A stretch of DNA of 64,000 nt. It comes from Herbidospora solisilvae. GTDB lineage: Bacteria; Actinomycetota; Actinomycetes; Streptosporangiales; Streptosporangiaceae. Positions 50,937 to 60,704 of the stretch are shown piece by piece. Every line of letters starts with the position of its first letter. The stretch's first letter is position 1. Below the pieces are notes generated by a model. The model made no database searches. It had not been told where the DNA came from and saw only the letters and a list, made by a program, of their open reading frames with translations. Position numbers and translations under genes: made by a program. Location: positions 186,001 through 250,000 of the forward strand of contig NZ_WXEW01000005.1 in the NCBI RefSeq assembly GCF_009901565.1, written 5' to 3'.

Positions 50937-51866
50937 ATGCCCCCACGGCGCTGGACCGCCGCCGACGTGCCCGACCAACGGGGGCGGGTGGCCGTGATCA
51001 CCGGCGGCAACACCGGTATCGGCTTCGAGACCGCCAAAGTGCTCGCCGCGCGGGGGGCATCCGTCGTCCTCGCCGTGCGCGACGCGGACAAGGGCAAGCA
51101 GGCGGCGGCGGAGATCACCGCGGCCCATCCCGAGGCGGACGTCACAGTGCAACGCCTCGACCTGGCCTCGCTGGCGTCGGTGCGCGCCGCCGCCGGCGAG
51201 CTGCGGGCCGCCCACGACCGCGTCGACCTGCTGGTCAACAACGCGGGCATCATGTACACCCCGCGCAGGACCACGGCCGACGGCTTCGAGCTGCAGTTCG
51301 GCACCAACCATCTGGGCCACTTCGCCCTCACCGGGCTGCTGCTCGACCTGATGCTGCCGGTCCGCGGCTCCCGCGTGGTCACCGTCAGCAGCGCGGGCCA
51401 CCGGCAGGGCGGCCCGATCGACTTCGCCGACCTCGACTGGACCAAGCGCGACTACAGCCGGGTCGCCGCGTACGGCAACTCCAAACTGGCGAACCTGATG
51501 TTCACCTACGAACTCCAGCGGCGGCTCGCCGGCACCGGGACCGTCGCCGTCGCGGCCCATCCCGGCGGCGCGGACACCGGAGGGTCCCGCACCTCGGTGT
51601 CGCTCCAGCCCTTCTACTTCCGGGCCTTCTTCATGCTGGTCCGGCCGTTCCTGATCCAGTCGGCCGAGATGGGGGCGCTGCCCTCGCTGCGCGCCGCGAC
51701 CGACCCGGACGTCCAGGGAGGCCAGTACTTCGGCCCGGAGGGGTTCCAGGAGAGCAGGGGACACCCGAAGGTGGTGCGATCGAGCCCGCAGTCGTACGAC
51801 GTCGCGGCCCAGCGCCGGTTGTGGTCGTCGTCAGAGGAGCTGACCGGGGTGCGGTTCCCCGTGTGA
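50937..51866 (+). CDS. Short-chain dehydrogenase/reductase, retinol-dehydrogenase-like
   Basis: 309 residues from ATG 50937 with TGGAGG 5 bases upstream. Classical SDR: NAD(P)-binding TGGNTGIGFE, NNAGIM, catalytic Ser in TVSSAGHR and YGNSK (Tyr and Lys). This subgroup (WWOX/retinol-dehydrogenase-like) acts on varied lipophilic alcohols and ketones. Divergent from TetR; with the LLM oxidoreductase it forms a small redox regulon. The 3' end overlaps the convergent WYL regulator gene by 36 bases. Confidence 0.92.
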   Translation: MPPRRWTAADVPDQRGRVAVITGGNTGIGFETAKVLAARGASVVLAVRDADKGKQAAAEITAAHPEADVTVQRLDLASLASVRAAAGELRAAHDRVDLLVNNAGIMYTPRRTTADGFELQFGTNHLGHFALTGLLLDLMLPVRGSRVVTVSSAGHRQGGPIDFADLDWTKRDYSRVAAYGNSKLANLMFTYELQRRLAGTGTVAVAAHPGGADTGGSRTSVSLQPFYFRAFFMLVRPFLIQSAEMGALPSLRAATDPDVQGGQYFGPEGFQESRGHPKVVRSSPQSYDVAAQRRLWSSSEELTGVRFPV

Positions 51867-52826
51867 TCCTTCGAGGGCCTCGGTGTAGCGGCGGGCGATG
51901 GTGCGGACGTGCGCGACCAGTTCGGGCGGGCCGTCGACGCGGAAGTCCATCATCAGCATGCTGAGGTAGATGGCGATGGTCTCCAGGGCGTCCGCGCCGG
52001 TCACCAGCACGCTGGTGCGGGAGTCGACGGCCTCGACGAAGCCGACGGCCGGGTTGATGCGGGCGATGACGGTCTCGGCCGGGGCCAGGACGGTCACGCG
52101 GGCCTGGACCTTCCAGCCGGTCTGCGCGACCTCGCGCAGGACGAAGGCGACGAGGTCGTCGTCGGGCAGGGTGCGGGCGGCGAACCGGCGCGACCCCGGC
52201 CGCACGAGCGACAGACCGGCCACCGGCAGCGCCCGCCAGGTGTGCGAGAAGAGGTCGTAGGCGACCAGGAACCAGCGCCGCCGCCAGCTGATCAGACGGT
52301 AGGGCTCCACCTCGATCTCGGCGCCGGCGTGCGCCGCCAGCAGGGTCGCGCCGTCGCGGATCGCGCTCGCCACGACGGTGAGAGTGGCGGCCGGCACGGG
52401 GGCGTCGGGTTCCCGGGAGCCGACCGTGGCGGGCCCCACCGCGGTGGCCGACCGCAACGCCGACACCTTTCGCTGGAGGTGCCTGGGCAGGATGCGCTGG
52501 AGCTTGGCGAGCGCCCGGGTGAGGCTGGCGTCGATGTCGGCGATGCCGCTGGAGCCGTCTTCGGCCAGGCCGACGGCGACCGCCACGGCCACCGCCTCGT
52601 CGTCGTCGAGCAGCAGCGGGGGCATCGTCGCGCCCTGACCCAGCCGGTATCCGCCCACCGCGCCACGCGTGGCGTGCACCGGATAGCCGAGTTCGCGCAG
52701 GCGCTGGATGTCCTGCCGAAGGGTGCGTTCGGTTACGCCGAGGCGTTCGGCCAGCTCACGGCCGGTCTGCGACCGATCTTGCAGCAGGGAGAGGAGGCGG
52801 AGCACGCGGGTCGTCGTCGGAGCCAT
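51831..52826 (-). CDS. WYL-domain transcriptional regulator
   Basis: 331 residues. N-terminal HTH_11: RVLRLLSLLQDRSQTGRELAERLGVTERTLRQDIQRLRELGYPV. The middle is a WYL domain with EPYRLISWRRRWFLVAYD, and the C-terminal WCX region follows. WYL proteins bind nucleic-acid-type or other small ligands and often control divergent neighbours. The ATTAGG/CCTAAT dyad in the divergent gap is a probable operator. Confidence 0.92.
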   Translation of the reverse strand: MAPTTTRVLRLLSLLQDRSQTGRELAERLGVTERTLRQDIQRLRELGYPVHATRGAVGGYRLGQGATMPPLLLDDDEAVAVAVAVGLAEDGSSGIADIDASLTRALAKLQRILPRHLQRKVSALRSATAVGPATVGSREPDAPVPAATLTVVASAIRDGATLLAAHAGAEIEVEPYRLISWRRRWFLVAYDLFSHTWRALPVAGLSLVRPGSRRFAARTLPDDDLVAFVLREVAQTGWKVQARVTVLAPAETVIARINPAVGFVEAVDSRTSVLVTGADALETIAIYLSMLMMDFRVDGPPELVAHVRTIARRYTEALEGSHGEPHPGQLL

Positions 52827-52841
52827 CTCGTCCTCGGAACT

Positions 52842-52864
52842 ATTAGGAAGGAATCTAGCCTAAT
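52842..52864. promoter_or_regulatory. Probable WYL-regulator operator
   Basis: ATTAGG - 11 bases - CCTAAT, a 6-bp dyad in the 89-base gap between the WYL regulator and the divergent DinB-like gene, in a locally AT-rich stretch. Confidence 0.4.
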
Positions 52865-52915
52865 GGGCCCATAGCCTTTTCTCATCAGCACGAACGAGAT
52901 CGAAAGGCGTACACG

Positions 52916-53497
52916 ATGAACGCTCGTGAGGTTCTGGCCACCTCCTTCCTGGCTCTCGAGAACACCGTCGCCGGTGTGCGCGACGACCAGTGGGACGCCG
53001 CCACCCCGTGCTCCGAGTGGACGGTCGCCCAGGTCGTCCAGCACGCCGCGGCCGACCAGCTCGTGTGGGCGGGGGCGCTCGGCGTCGGCCCCGGCCCGGC
53101 CTACGACCCCTTCTCGCCCTCCGGCACGATCGACGGCACCGCGGCGGAGCTGGTGAAGAACGCCGTCGAGGTGGGGCGGGCGGCATGGGCCACGGTGCCC
53201 GACGACGCCGCGACCGTGCCGACGCCGCTGCCCCACGGCGAGCTGCCGACCTCGGTCGCCATGGTGATGTGCGCCCTCGACGCCGCCGTGCACGCCTGGG
53301 ACGTCGCGGTCGCCACGGGCCAGTCGTCGCCGCTCGGGGAGGAGTTGGCCGGCCACCTGCTCGCCGCCGCGCGGCAGATCGTCGAACCGCTGCGCCAGTG
53401 GGGCGCCTACGCCCCCGTCGTCGAGGCCGCCGGCGACCCGTCGGGCACCCCGGTCGCCGACGAGCTGCTCCGCTACCTCGGCCGCACCCCCGCGTAA
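52916..53497 (+). CDS. DinB-like / TIGR03086 family metal-binding protein
   Basis: 193 residues. The N-terminus fits the mycothiol-dependent maleylpyruvate isomerase/DinB fold: LENTVAGVRDDQWDAATPCSEWTVAQVVQHAAADQLVW, with the first His ligand in QHAA, and a later HAWDVA that carries the other His. Members of TIGR03086 are common in actinobacteria and probably act as thiol (mycothiol)-dependent transferases. Divergent from, and probably controlled by, the WYL regulator. The 3' end is 5 bases from the convergent reductase gene. Confidence 0.85.
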   Translation: MNAREVLATSFLALENTVAGVRDDQWDAATPCSEWTVAQVVQHAAADQLVWAGALGVGPGPAYDPFSPSGTIDGTAAELVKNAVEVGRAAWATVPDDAATVPTPLPHGELPTSVAMVMCALDAAVHAWDVAVATGQSSPLGEELAGHLLAAARQIVEPLRQWGAYAPVVEAAGDPSGTPVADELLRYLGRTPA

Positions 53498-53501
53498 CCG
53501 T

Positions 53502-54107
53502 TCACTCCGGCGGGGCGTCCATCGGCTCGGCGGCCAGGGCCGCCGCGACCGACACCAGGTTGGCGGCCATGGTGCGGCCGGTCTTGGCGGACCAGTCGTG
53601 GCCGCGCTGGTCGTCGAGGTAGTCGGGGCCCGCGCCGGGGCCCAGGTGCCAGTACGTCCAGGCCTGGCCGGGGATCGTGAAGCCGATGTCGATCAGGGCC
53701 CCGCAGATCTCGCTGATGACGTGGTGGGCGCCGTCCTCGTTGCCGGTGTTCACCACCCCCGCCACCCGGTTGTACGCCACCGGCCGCCCCTCGTCGTCGG
53801 TCTCGGAGATCATGGCGTCCATCCGCTCGATCACCCGCTGGGCGACCGACGACGGGTGGCCGACCCAGGTGGGGCTGGCGATGACGAGGATCTCCGATTC
53901 GAGCACCTTGGCGTGGACGGCGGGCCAGTCGTCCCCCGGCCGCAGGTCGGTCGCGACACCCGGCAGCAGGTTCAGGTCGACCGCGCGTACCGTCTCGACC
54001 TCCACGCCTCTGCGGCCGAGCTCGGCGATGACGACGTCGGCGAGGGCCTGGGTGTTGGACGGCGCGGGTGACGGCTTGAGCGTGCAGTTGATGACCAGTG
54101 CTTTCAT
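53502..54107 (-). CDS. Flavodoxin-fold NAD(P)H-dependent FMN reductase
   Basis: 201 residues. The flavodoxin-like fold is plain: ALVINCTLKPSPAPSNTQALAD (FMN phosphate loop), ILVIASPTWVGHPSSVAQRVIERMD, and AGVVNTGNEDGAHHVISEICGAL. It probably reduces FMN or quinones in the cytosol. No operon partner is present; the gene's 5' side faces a rightward conserved gene. Confidence 0.85.
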   Translation of the reverse strand: MKALVINCTLKPSPAPSNTQALADVVIAELGRRGVEVETVRAVDLNLLPGVATDLRPGDDWPAVHAKVLESEILVIASPTWVGHPSSVAQRVIERMDAMISETDDEGRPVAYNRVAGVVNTGNEDGAHHVISEICGALIDIGFTIPGQAWTYWHLGPGAGPDYLDDQRGHDWSAKTGRTMAANLVSVAAALAAEPMDAPPE

Positions 54108-54193
54108 CGTGACCCCATCTGTTCGTAGCGTGATCGTCGGTAGTCAGCTGCCCACTGATGGGTTCCTGACCCACATTGGGGCATGACAGCCGT

Positions 54194-54583
54194 ATGGCGA
54201 ACGAAGTCTTCGAATTCGAGTTCGACGACCGTTACCGGCGGCTCCTGGGGCTCCTCGGGCTCCGCCCCGACACGTGCCGGGTGGTGGTGGGCGACGACGA
54301 CGTCCGGGTGACGTTCGGGCCCTGGAAGGCGGCGACCGACCTCGGCAACCTGGCCGGCGTCGAGCTGAGCGGGCCCTACTCGGCGATCAAGGCCATCGGG
54401 CCCCGGGTCTCACTCGCCGACCGGGGGCTGACCTTCGGCACCGCCACACGGCAGGGCGTCTGCCTCAGATTCCGCCGCCCGATCGGGCCGCTGCGTCATC
54501 CCGGGCTCACGGTCACGGTGGCCGACCCGAAGGGGCTGATGGAACGACTGCTCGCGCGGGCTCCGGGTAGCGGAGGTCCATGA
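54194..54583 (+). CDS. Conserved actinobacterial protein of unknown function
   Basis: 129 residues from ATG 54194, chosen because the conserved part starts MANEVFEFEFDDRYRR; no strong Shine-Dalgarno is present. Strong internal features are VTFGPWKAATDLGNLAGVELSGPY, IGPRVSLADRGLTFGTATRQG and CLRFRRPIGP. I recognise it as a widespread small beta-rich protein without an assigned role. Its stop overlaps the start of the YihY gene (ATGA at 54580). Confidence 0.75.
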   Translation: MANEVFEFEFDDRYRRLLGLLGLRPDTCRVVVGDDDVRVTFGPWKAATDLGNLAGVELSGPYSAIKAIGPRVSLADRGLTFGTATRQGVCLRFRRPIGPLRHPGLTVTVADPKGLMERLLARAPGSGGP

Positions 54584-55512
54584 CCCAGCCTCCCGTGCCC
54601 GACCGCCCCACCCAAGTGCTCAGACGTTCCTGGTGGCAGGTGCTGCGGCGGACGGTCGCGGAGTTCCAGGACGACAAGATCACCGACTGGGCCGCGGCGC
54701 TGACCTACTACGCGATCCTGTCGATCTTCCCGGCCCTGCTGGCCGTGGTGTCGCTGCTGGGACTGTTCGGACAGTCGGCCACGGGGACGATCTCCGAGAA
54801 CCTCGGCGCCGTCGCGCCGGAACCGGTCCGCGAGATCATCGACACCGTGCTCGGGGCGCTGCAGGACAACCGGGGCGCGGCCGGGATCGCCACCGTCATC
54901 GGCCTCGCCGTCGCGCTCTGGTCGGCGTCGGGCTACGTCGGGGCGTTCATGCGGGCCGCCAACATCATGTACGAGATGCCGGAGGGCCGCCCCATCTGGA
55001 AGACCCTGCCGCTCCGGCTGGGCATCACGGCGGTGCTGGTCGTCATGATGGCCGCGGGCGCGGTGGCCGTGGTGTTCACCGGCGGCCTGGCCGAGCAGGC
55101 CGGGCGGGTGCTGGGCGTCGGCGAGACCGGGCTGGCGATCTGGAACATCGCGAAGTGGCCGGTCCTGGCGGTCGTCGTCATCTTCGTGCTGGCGCTGCTC
55201 TACTGGTTCGCGCCCAACGTCGAGCATCCGGGCTTCCGGTGGATCACGCCCGGCAGCACCGTGGCGGTCATCGGCTGGATCGTCGCCTCGGGCCTGTTCG
55301 GCTTCTACGTGGCGAACTTCGGGTCGTACAGCAAGACGTACGCGACGCTGGCCGGGGTCGTGGTGTTCCTCATCTGGTTGTGGATCACCAACATCGCGGT
55401 GCTGCTCGGGGTGGAGTTCGACGCGGAGATCGCCAGGGGGCGGGCCATCGCGGCCGGGCAGCCCGCCGACCAGGAGCCCTACGTCGAGCCGCGAGACACC
55501 CGCAAGCTCTAG
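54580..55512 (+). CDS. YihY/BrkB-family membrane protein
   Basis: 310 residues, six hydrophobic helices. Family marks: DWAAALTYYAILSIFPALLAVVSLLG near the N-terminus, ALWSASGYVGAFMRAANIMY, then WFAPNVEHPGFRWITPGS, and a final GVVVFLIWLWITNIAVLLGVEFDAE. YihY proteins (once called RNase BN, wrongly) are inner-membrane proteins of unclear transport role. Coupled to the small gene before it by ATGA. The stop overlaps the convergent ANTAR gene stop by 4 bases. Confidence 0.92.
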   Translation: MTQPPVPDRPTQVLRRSWWQVLRRTVAEFQDDKITDWAAALTYYAILSIFPALLAVVSLLGLFGQSATGTISENLGAVAPEPVREIIDTVLGALQDNRGAAGIATVIGLAVALWSASGYVGAFMRAANIMYEMPEGRPIWKTLPLRLGITAVLVVMMAAGAVAVVFTGGLAEQAGRVLGVGETGLAIWNIAKWPVLAVVVIFVLALLYWFAPNVEHPGFRWITPGSTVAVIGWIVASGLFGFYVANFGSYSKTYATLAGVVVFLIWLWITNIAVLLGVEFDAEIARGRAIAAGQPADQEPYVEPRDTRKL

Positions 55513-56135
55513 ATCTCCCGGGCGATGAGGCGTTCGGCCACCTCCCTGAGCTTCATGTGGGCGTTCTGGGAGGTGCGGCGCAGCTCGGCGAAGGCCTGCT
55601 CGGCGTCCACCCCGAGCGCCTGCATGATCATGCCTTTGGCCTGCTCGATCGTCTCCCTGCCCTCCATGGTCTGGCGGAGCTGGCGGACCTCCCGCTCGTG
55701 CTGCTCGCCGGTCTCGGCGAAGGTCGACAACCACGCCGCCTGCCGGGCCAGCGAGGCGACGAACGGGGCGACCGGCTCGCCGGGCTCGCCCGGACGCAGG
55801 CCGTAGACGGTGATCACGGCGGTCGCCCCGGGGCCGCGCCCGGCCGCCGCCACGCAGGCGCGCAGCCCCCGGGCCAGCGCCTCGCGCCCCAGCCGCGTCC
55901 AGCGCGGCTCGTGGACGAGGTCGGACACCCGCACCGGGTGCTCCGAGCGCAGGGCGTGCAGGCCCGGTCCGTCGTCGAGGAAGTGTTCCAGCTCGACCAG
56001 TTCCCCCAGTTCCGGGTGGGAGGCCACCAGCACCGTCTCCACGCCGGCCCGGGGCCAGAGCGCCATCGTCGCCCCGCATCCGCCCGTCACGGCCGCCGCC
56101 TCGTCGGCCAGCGCGGTGAGCACGTCCACTCGCAT
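55509..56135 (-). CDS. GAF-ANTAR antitermination regulator
   Basis: 208 residues. An N-terminal GAF-like sensor (VLVASHPELGELVELEHFLDDGPGLHA) is joined by a coiled linker to a C-terminal ANTAR RNA-binding domain (LRQTMEGRETIEQAKGMIMQ, AEQAFAELRRTSQNAHMKLREVAERL). ANTAR proteins bind paired hairpins in nascent RNA and prevent termination. It may act elsewhere; no matching dual hairpin was seen next to it. It lies 10 bases downstream of the isochorismatase gene, so it may be the last gene of the glycan operon. Confidence 0.9.
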   Translation of the reverse strand: MRVDVLTALADEAAAVTGGCGATMALWPRAGVETVLVASHPELGELVELEHFLDDGPGLHALRSEHPVRVSDLVHEPRWTRLGREALARGLRACVAAAGRGPGATAVITVYGLRPGEPGEPVAPFVASLARQAAWLSTFAETGEQHEREVRQLRQTMEGRETIEQAKGMIMQALGVDAEQAFAELRRTSQNAHMKLREVAERLIAREI

Positions 56136-56145
56136 CAGGTCTCCA

Positions 56146-56685
56146 TCACAGGCAGTCGCCGGCCGGGAGCAGTTCGGCCCGCATGTTCCGCTCCATCATG
56201 CGCAGGGCCGCTTCGCCGAGGTCGTCGTGGATGGCCGCCACCGCGTCGACCGCCACCCTGACCGAGAACTCCCGCACGTAGGCGTCGAGCGCGCTGTAGA
56301 GCACGCACTGCTCGGTCACCTGACCGGCCAGGACGACCGTCTCGATGCCCTCGCGGTTCAGCGCGTACTCCAGCGGGGTGCCGTAGAAGACGCTGTGGCG
56401 CACCTTCGGCAGGAACGCGAAGTTGCCCGGCGGCACCAGCGGCTGCACCAGGTCGGGACGTTTCCCCGCCAGGGCCCGCCGGACCAGATCGTCGCGGCTG
56501 GCGCTGAAGTCGCCGTGGTTGTCGTTCACGAAGATCAACTCCACGTCGGCGCGCCTGGCCTTGTCGATCAGCCGGACGATCGGGTCGATCGTCGTCTCCA
56601 CGTTGGCGGCCAGCGCCTCGGCGTCCTCATGGTCGTAGGTGTTGAGCACGTCCATCACGACCACCGCCGTCGTGGTGCCGCTCAT
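56146..56685 (-). CDS. Isochorismatase-family (cysteine) hydrolase
   Basis: 179 residues from ATG 56685, which overlaps the stop of the glycosyltransferase upstream (ATGA). Cysteine-hydrolase triad visible: Asp in VVMDVLNTY, Lys in LPKVRHS, and Cys in GQVTEQCVLYSALDAY. Relatives include nicotinamidase, and isochorismatase-like amidases; the substrate here cannot be told. Its place at the end of a glycosylation operon is unusual. Confidence 0.88.
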   Translation of the reverse strand: MSGTTTAVVVMDVLNTYDHEDAEALAANVETTIDPIVRLIDKARRADVELIFVNDNHGDFSASRDDLVRRALAGKRPDLVQPLVPPGNFAFLPKVRHSVFYGTPLEYALNREGIETVVLAGQVTEQCVLYSALDAYVREFSVRVAVDAVAAIHDDLGEAALRMMERNMRAELLPAGDCL

Positions 56686-57881
56686 GAGGCCGTCCGTTCC
56701 ACGCGGCGCATCGCCTGGGCGTAGGCGTGCACGGTGTCTCGCGCCACCCGGTCCCAGCCGTAGCGGGTGCTCGCGCGGTCGGCTCCGGCGATCCCGAACG
56801 AGTCGCGCTGCAGGGGGTCGTCCAGCAGCCGCCGGACCGCGCCGGCGACGGCGGTCGGCCGGCGCGGCGGCACCAGCAGGCCCGTCACCTCGTTGACGAC
56901 GGTGTCCTTCTGGCCGCCGACCGCCGACGCGATCACCGGCACCCCACAGGCCATCGCCTCCAGCACGACCATGCCGAAGGGCTCGTACCAGGGCACGCAC
57001 ACCACGGCGGCGGCCGAGCGCATCAGATCGGGCACGTCCTCTCTGGCTACCTGGCCGATGAAGGTCACCCGGTCGGCCACGTCCACCCGTTCGGCCTCGG
57101 CCCGCAACCGGGTCGCCTCCTCGTCGCGGTCGAGGTCGCCGACCGGCCGGCCCCCGCCGACGACCAGATCGGCCTCCGGCACGTACGGCAGCGCCTGGAT
57201 GACCGTGTCGACGCCCTTGCGCGGCACCAGCCGCCCGATCGACAACAACCGGGGGCGCTCCGGGCGCTCGCCGGGCACGCCGGGACGGAACAGGCCGAGG
57301 TCGACCCCGCACGGCACCACGCGGGCCCGATGGCGGGGCACCCCCATCCGGGCCAGCTCGTCGACCTCGTCGGGACAGGTGGAGATGATCACGTCGGCGG
57401 CGCGGCCGATGGCCGTCTCGGCGGCGATGCGCTCGGCCGGGCTGGTGTCGGCCGCGCCCTGGTGGCGGCGCTTGACCGTGCCGAGCGCGTGGAAGGTGTG
57501 CGCGACCGGCACGCCCAGCCGTCCGGCGGCGCCGAGGGTGGCCAGGCCGCTCATCCAGAAGTGGCTGTGCGCGACGTCGGGGCGTTCGAAGGCCCACTGC
57601 TCCCGCAACCAGGAGGCGAAGTCGGGCACCCACGGCAGGATGTCGTCCTTCGGGATCGGCTCCGGCGGCCCGGCCGGCACGTGGGCGACCGTGACGCCGG
57701 ACCCGAACGGCACCCGTTCGGGCAACCCGGGATCGTCTCTGCGGGTGTAGACGGTGACCTCGTGGCCGAGCGCCGCGATCGCGGTCGCCAGCGCCGCGAC
57801 GTGGACGTTCTGGCCGCCCGCGTCCGGGGTGCCCAGCCCGGCCAGCGGGCTGGCGTGCTCGGAAACCATCGCGATCCTCAT
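56682..57881 (-). CDS. GT4-family glycosyltransferase
   Basis: 399 residues. GT-B fold of the GT4 family: N-terminal VSEHASPLAGLGTPDAGGQNVHVAALA (acceptor side, MshA-like), LLSIGRLVPRKGVDTVIQAL, and the EX7E donor motif in EPFGMVVLEAMACGVPVIAS. It transfers a sugar from a nucleotide donor with retention. MshA resembles it, but the operon setting points to the glycan made by the upstream genes. Overlaps both neighbours by ATGA. Confidence 0.9.
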   Translation of the reverse strand: MRIAMVSEHASPLAGLGTPDAGGQNVHVAALATAIAALGHEVTVYTRRDDPGLPERVPFGSGVTVAHVPAGPPEPIPKDDILPWVPDFASWLREQWAFERPDVAHSHFWMSGLATLGAAGRLGVPVAHTFHALGTVKRRHQGAADTSPAERIAAETAIGRAADVIISTCPDEVDELARMGVPRHRARVVPCGVDLGLFRPGVPGERPERPRLLSIGRLVPRKGVDTVIQALPYVPEADLVVGGGRPVGDLDRDEEATRLRAEAERVDVADRVTFIGQVAREDVPDLMRSAAAVVCVPWYEPFGMVVLEAMACGVPVIASAVGGQKDTVVNEVTGLLVPPRRPTAVAGAVRRLLDDPLQRDSFGIAGADRASTRYGWDRVARDTVHAYAQAMRRVERTAS

Positions 57882-58783
57882 CGCACCACCTCCTTGAGCA
57901 GCCGGTCCCAGTCGGCGAGGAACCGGTCGAGTCCGTAGCGGTCGAGGGCCGCCGCGCGGGCCGCCTCACCCGCGTGGCGGGCGAGGACGGGGTCGGCGGC
58001 GAACTGCCGCGCCGCCTCGGCGAGCCGGTCGGGATCGGTGGACAACACGCCCGCCTCAGGCGGCACCGCCTCCCCGGCCTCGGTCGAGGCGACCGCGACG
58101 ACGGGCATGCCGAGGGCCATGGCCTCCAGCAGCGACAGGCCGAGCGAGGTCCATCGGTAGGGGTGGACGTAGACCCGCCGCCGCGCCAGCTCGGTGAGCA
58201 TGCGGTCGTGGGGCAGGTCGCCCTGGCCGTTCTCCAGGGTCTCGGTGCCGATGCCGAAGACGTCCACGGGGGCGAAGAGCGGCAGCAGGTCGGTGCCGGC
58301 CACCCGGGTCCGGCGGATCGGCTCGTTGATCACGGCGGCGGCCCGGGGGAGCTCGCCGGTGTAGCGCATCCCGGGGTCGGGGATGCCGTGCTCGATCACC
58401 GTGGTGGCGGCGTCGCCGTTGTCCCAGAACAGGCGGTTGAAGTGGGTGACGTGCACGAGCGGCCCGCCCTCGCCGGCCATGGGATGGCGGGTCTTCACGT
58501 CGGGCGGGGTGTTGTGCTCGACGTACACCCACGGTACGTCGCGGCCCAGCCAGCGGCGGGCCAGCTCCAACTCGTCGGGGCGTTGCAGGACGACGACGTC
58601 CACGTGTTCGTCGCGCAGTCGCTCGGGGGCGACCTCGCGGGCGCCGGCGGGCCAGTCGTAGGTGCGGGCGCGGCCCCGGCCGTAGGGGCCGCGGTCGGGG
58701 GTGACCGGGACCAGGTAGTCGTGCGGGCCGTGCACGAACGCCGTCATCCACGAGCCGTGCACGTGCCAGGCCAGGATCCTCAT
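57878..58783 (-). CDS. Glycosyltransferase, GT-B type (GT4-like)
   Basis: 301 residues from ATG 58783, overlapping the GT9 stop. Begins MRILAWHVHGSW. The C-terminal half holds a donor-binding motif YRWTSLGLSLLEAMALGMPVVA (E-x7-E-like) and a YVEHNTPPDV patch in the acceptor half. The protein is shorter than its neighbour and the family is less certain. Part of the same operon and likely adds a residue to the same glycan. Confidence 0.8.
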   Translation of the reverse strand: MRILAWHVHGSWMTAFVHGPHDYLVPVTPDRGPYGRGRARTYDWPAGAREVAPERLRDEHVDVVVLQRPDELELARRWLGRDVPWVYVEHNTPPDVKTRHPMAGEGGPLVHVTHFNRLFWDNGDAATTVIEHGIPDPGMRYTGELPRAAAVINEPIRRTRVAGTDLLPLFAPVDVFGIGTETLENGQGDLPHDRMLTELARRRVYVHPYRWTSLGLSLLEAMALGMPVVAVASTEAGEAVPPEAGVLSTDPDRLAEAARQFAADPVLARHAGEAARAAALDRYGLDRFLADWDRLLKEVVR

Positions 58784-59759
58784 CGCATGACCTCCTTCAT
58801 CGCCTCGTACACCTCGGCCGGGCCGACCGAGCTCAGGCACGGGTGCCCGGCGACCGGGCAGACCGTGGCCCGGGTCCCGGCGCAGGCCGCCCCCTGGTCG
58901 CCGAGCAGCCGGTGCGGCACGCCGTAGGGCGCCCAGCGCACGGCGGGCACCGTCGGCGCGAACAGCGACACCACCGGCGTCCCGACGGCGGCGGCGAGGT
59001 GGGCGGGGCCGGTGTTCCCGGCCACCACCACCCGCGCGCCGGCCAGCACCCCGGCCAGCTCGGCCAGGGTCGTGCCGCCGCCCAGGTCGACGCCGTGCCG
59101 CCCGGCCACCCGGGCCGTCAGCTCACGTTCGCCCGGGGAGCCGGTCACCACCACCGGATGGCCGTGCCGGGCGAGCAGGCCGACCAGCTCGGCGCAGTGG
59201 CCGGGCGGCCAGGCGCGCGCGGGCACCGAGGTACCCGGGTGCACCACGAGATAACCGGGAGGCAGGCCGGGATCGGGCAGCGGCCGCCGGACCGCCAGCC
59301 CGGTGCCGCGGGCCGGATAGCCCGCCGCCGTGGTCAGGCTGAGGGCACGTTCGGTCTCGGGGATGTCGTCGGGCACCCGGTGCCGCAAGTCGAGCAGCGA
59401 GCCGGGGTAGTCGTCGCTGATCGCGCCGATCCACGGCACCCCGGCCATCCGCAGCAGCAGCGCCAGCGGCAGCGGCGACTGGTGGAACGAGGTGAAGATC
59501 AGCGCCCGGTCGACGTCGTCGACCGTCTTGACCAGCAGCCGCAGGTGCTCCGGGTCGACCGGATCGGGTTCCGGCTCGATCCAGGGCGCCGGCCACTCCA
59601 GCACCCGGTCGACGCCCGGCAGCAGGTCGGCGGCCGAGCGCCCGCGCGGGCCCGCCAGCAGGGTCACCCGGGCCGCCCCCGCCGCCACTGCGCGGACCGC
59701 CGGGCCCATGAGCAGCACGTCCCCGACGCTGTCGAGGCGGGCCAGCAGGACGTGTGCGC

Positions 59760-59763
<4 letters not shown>
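58780..59763 (-). CDS. GT9-family (heptosyltransferase-like) glycosyltransferase 1
   Basis: 327 residues from ATG 59763. GT9 signs: VLLARLDSVGDVLLMGPAVRAV at the start, LVVHPGTSVPARAWPPGHCAEL, VVVTGSPGERELTA, VVAGNTGPAHLAAAVGTPVVSLF, and late cysteines near GAACAG/TVCP. In LPS assembly GT9 enzymes (WaaC, WaaF) move heptose from an ADP- or GDP-linked donor. ATGA overlaps tie it to both neighbours. Confidence 0.88.

Positions 59764-60700
<937 letters not shown>

Positions 60701-60704
<4 letters not shown>

Noticed and set aside
40021-52826. Secondary-metabolite gene cluster
   Set aside because: LAL regulators, SDR, LLM oxidoreductase and transporter are present, but there is no polyketide, peptide, terpene or RiPP synthase.
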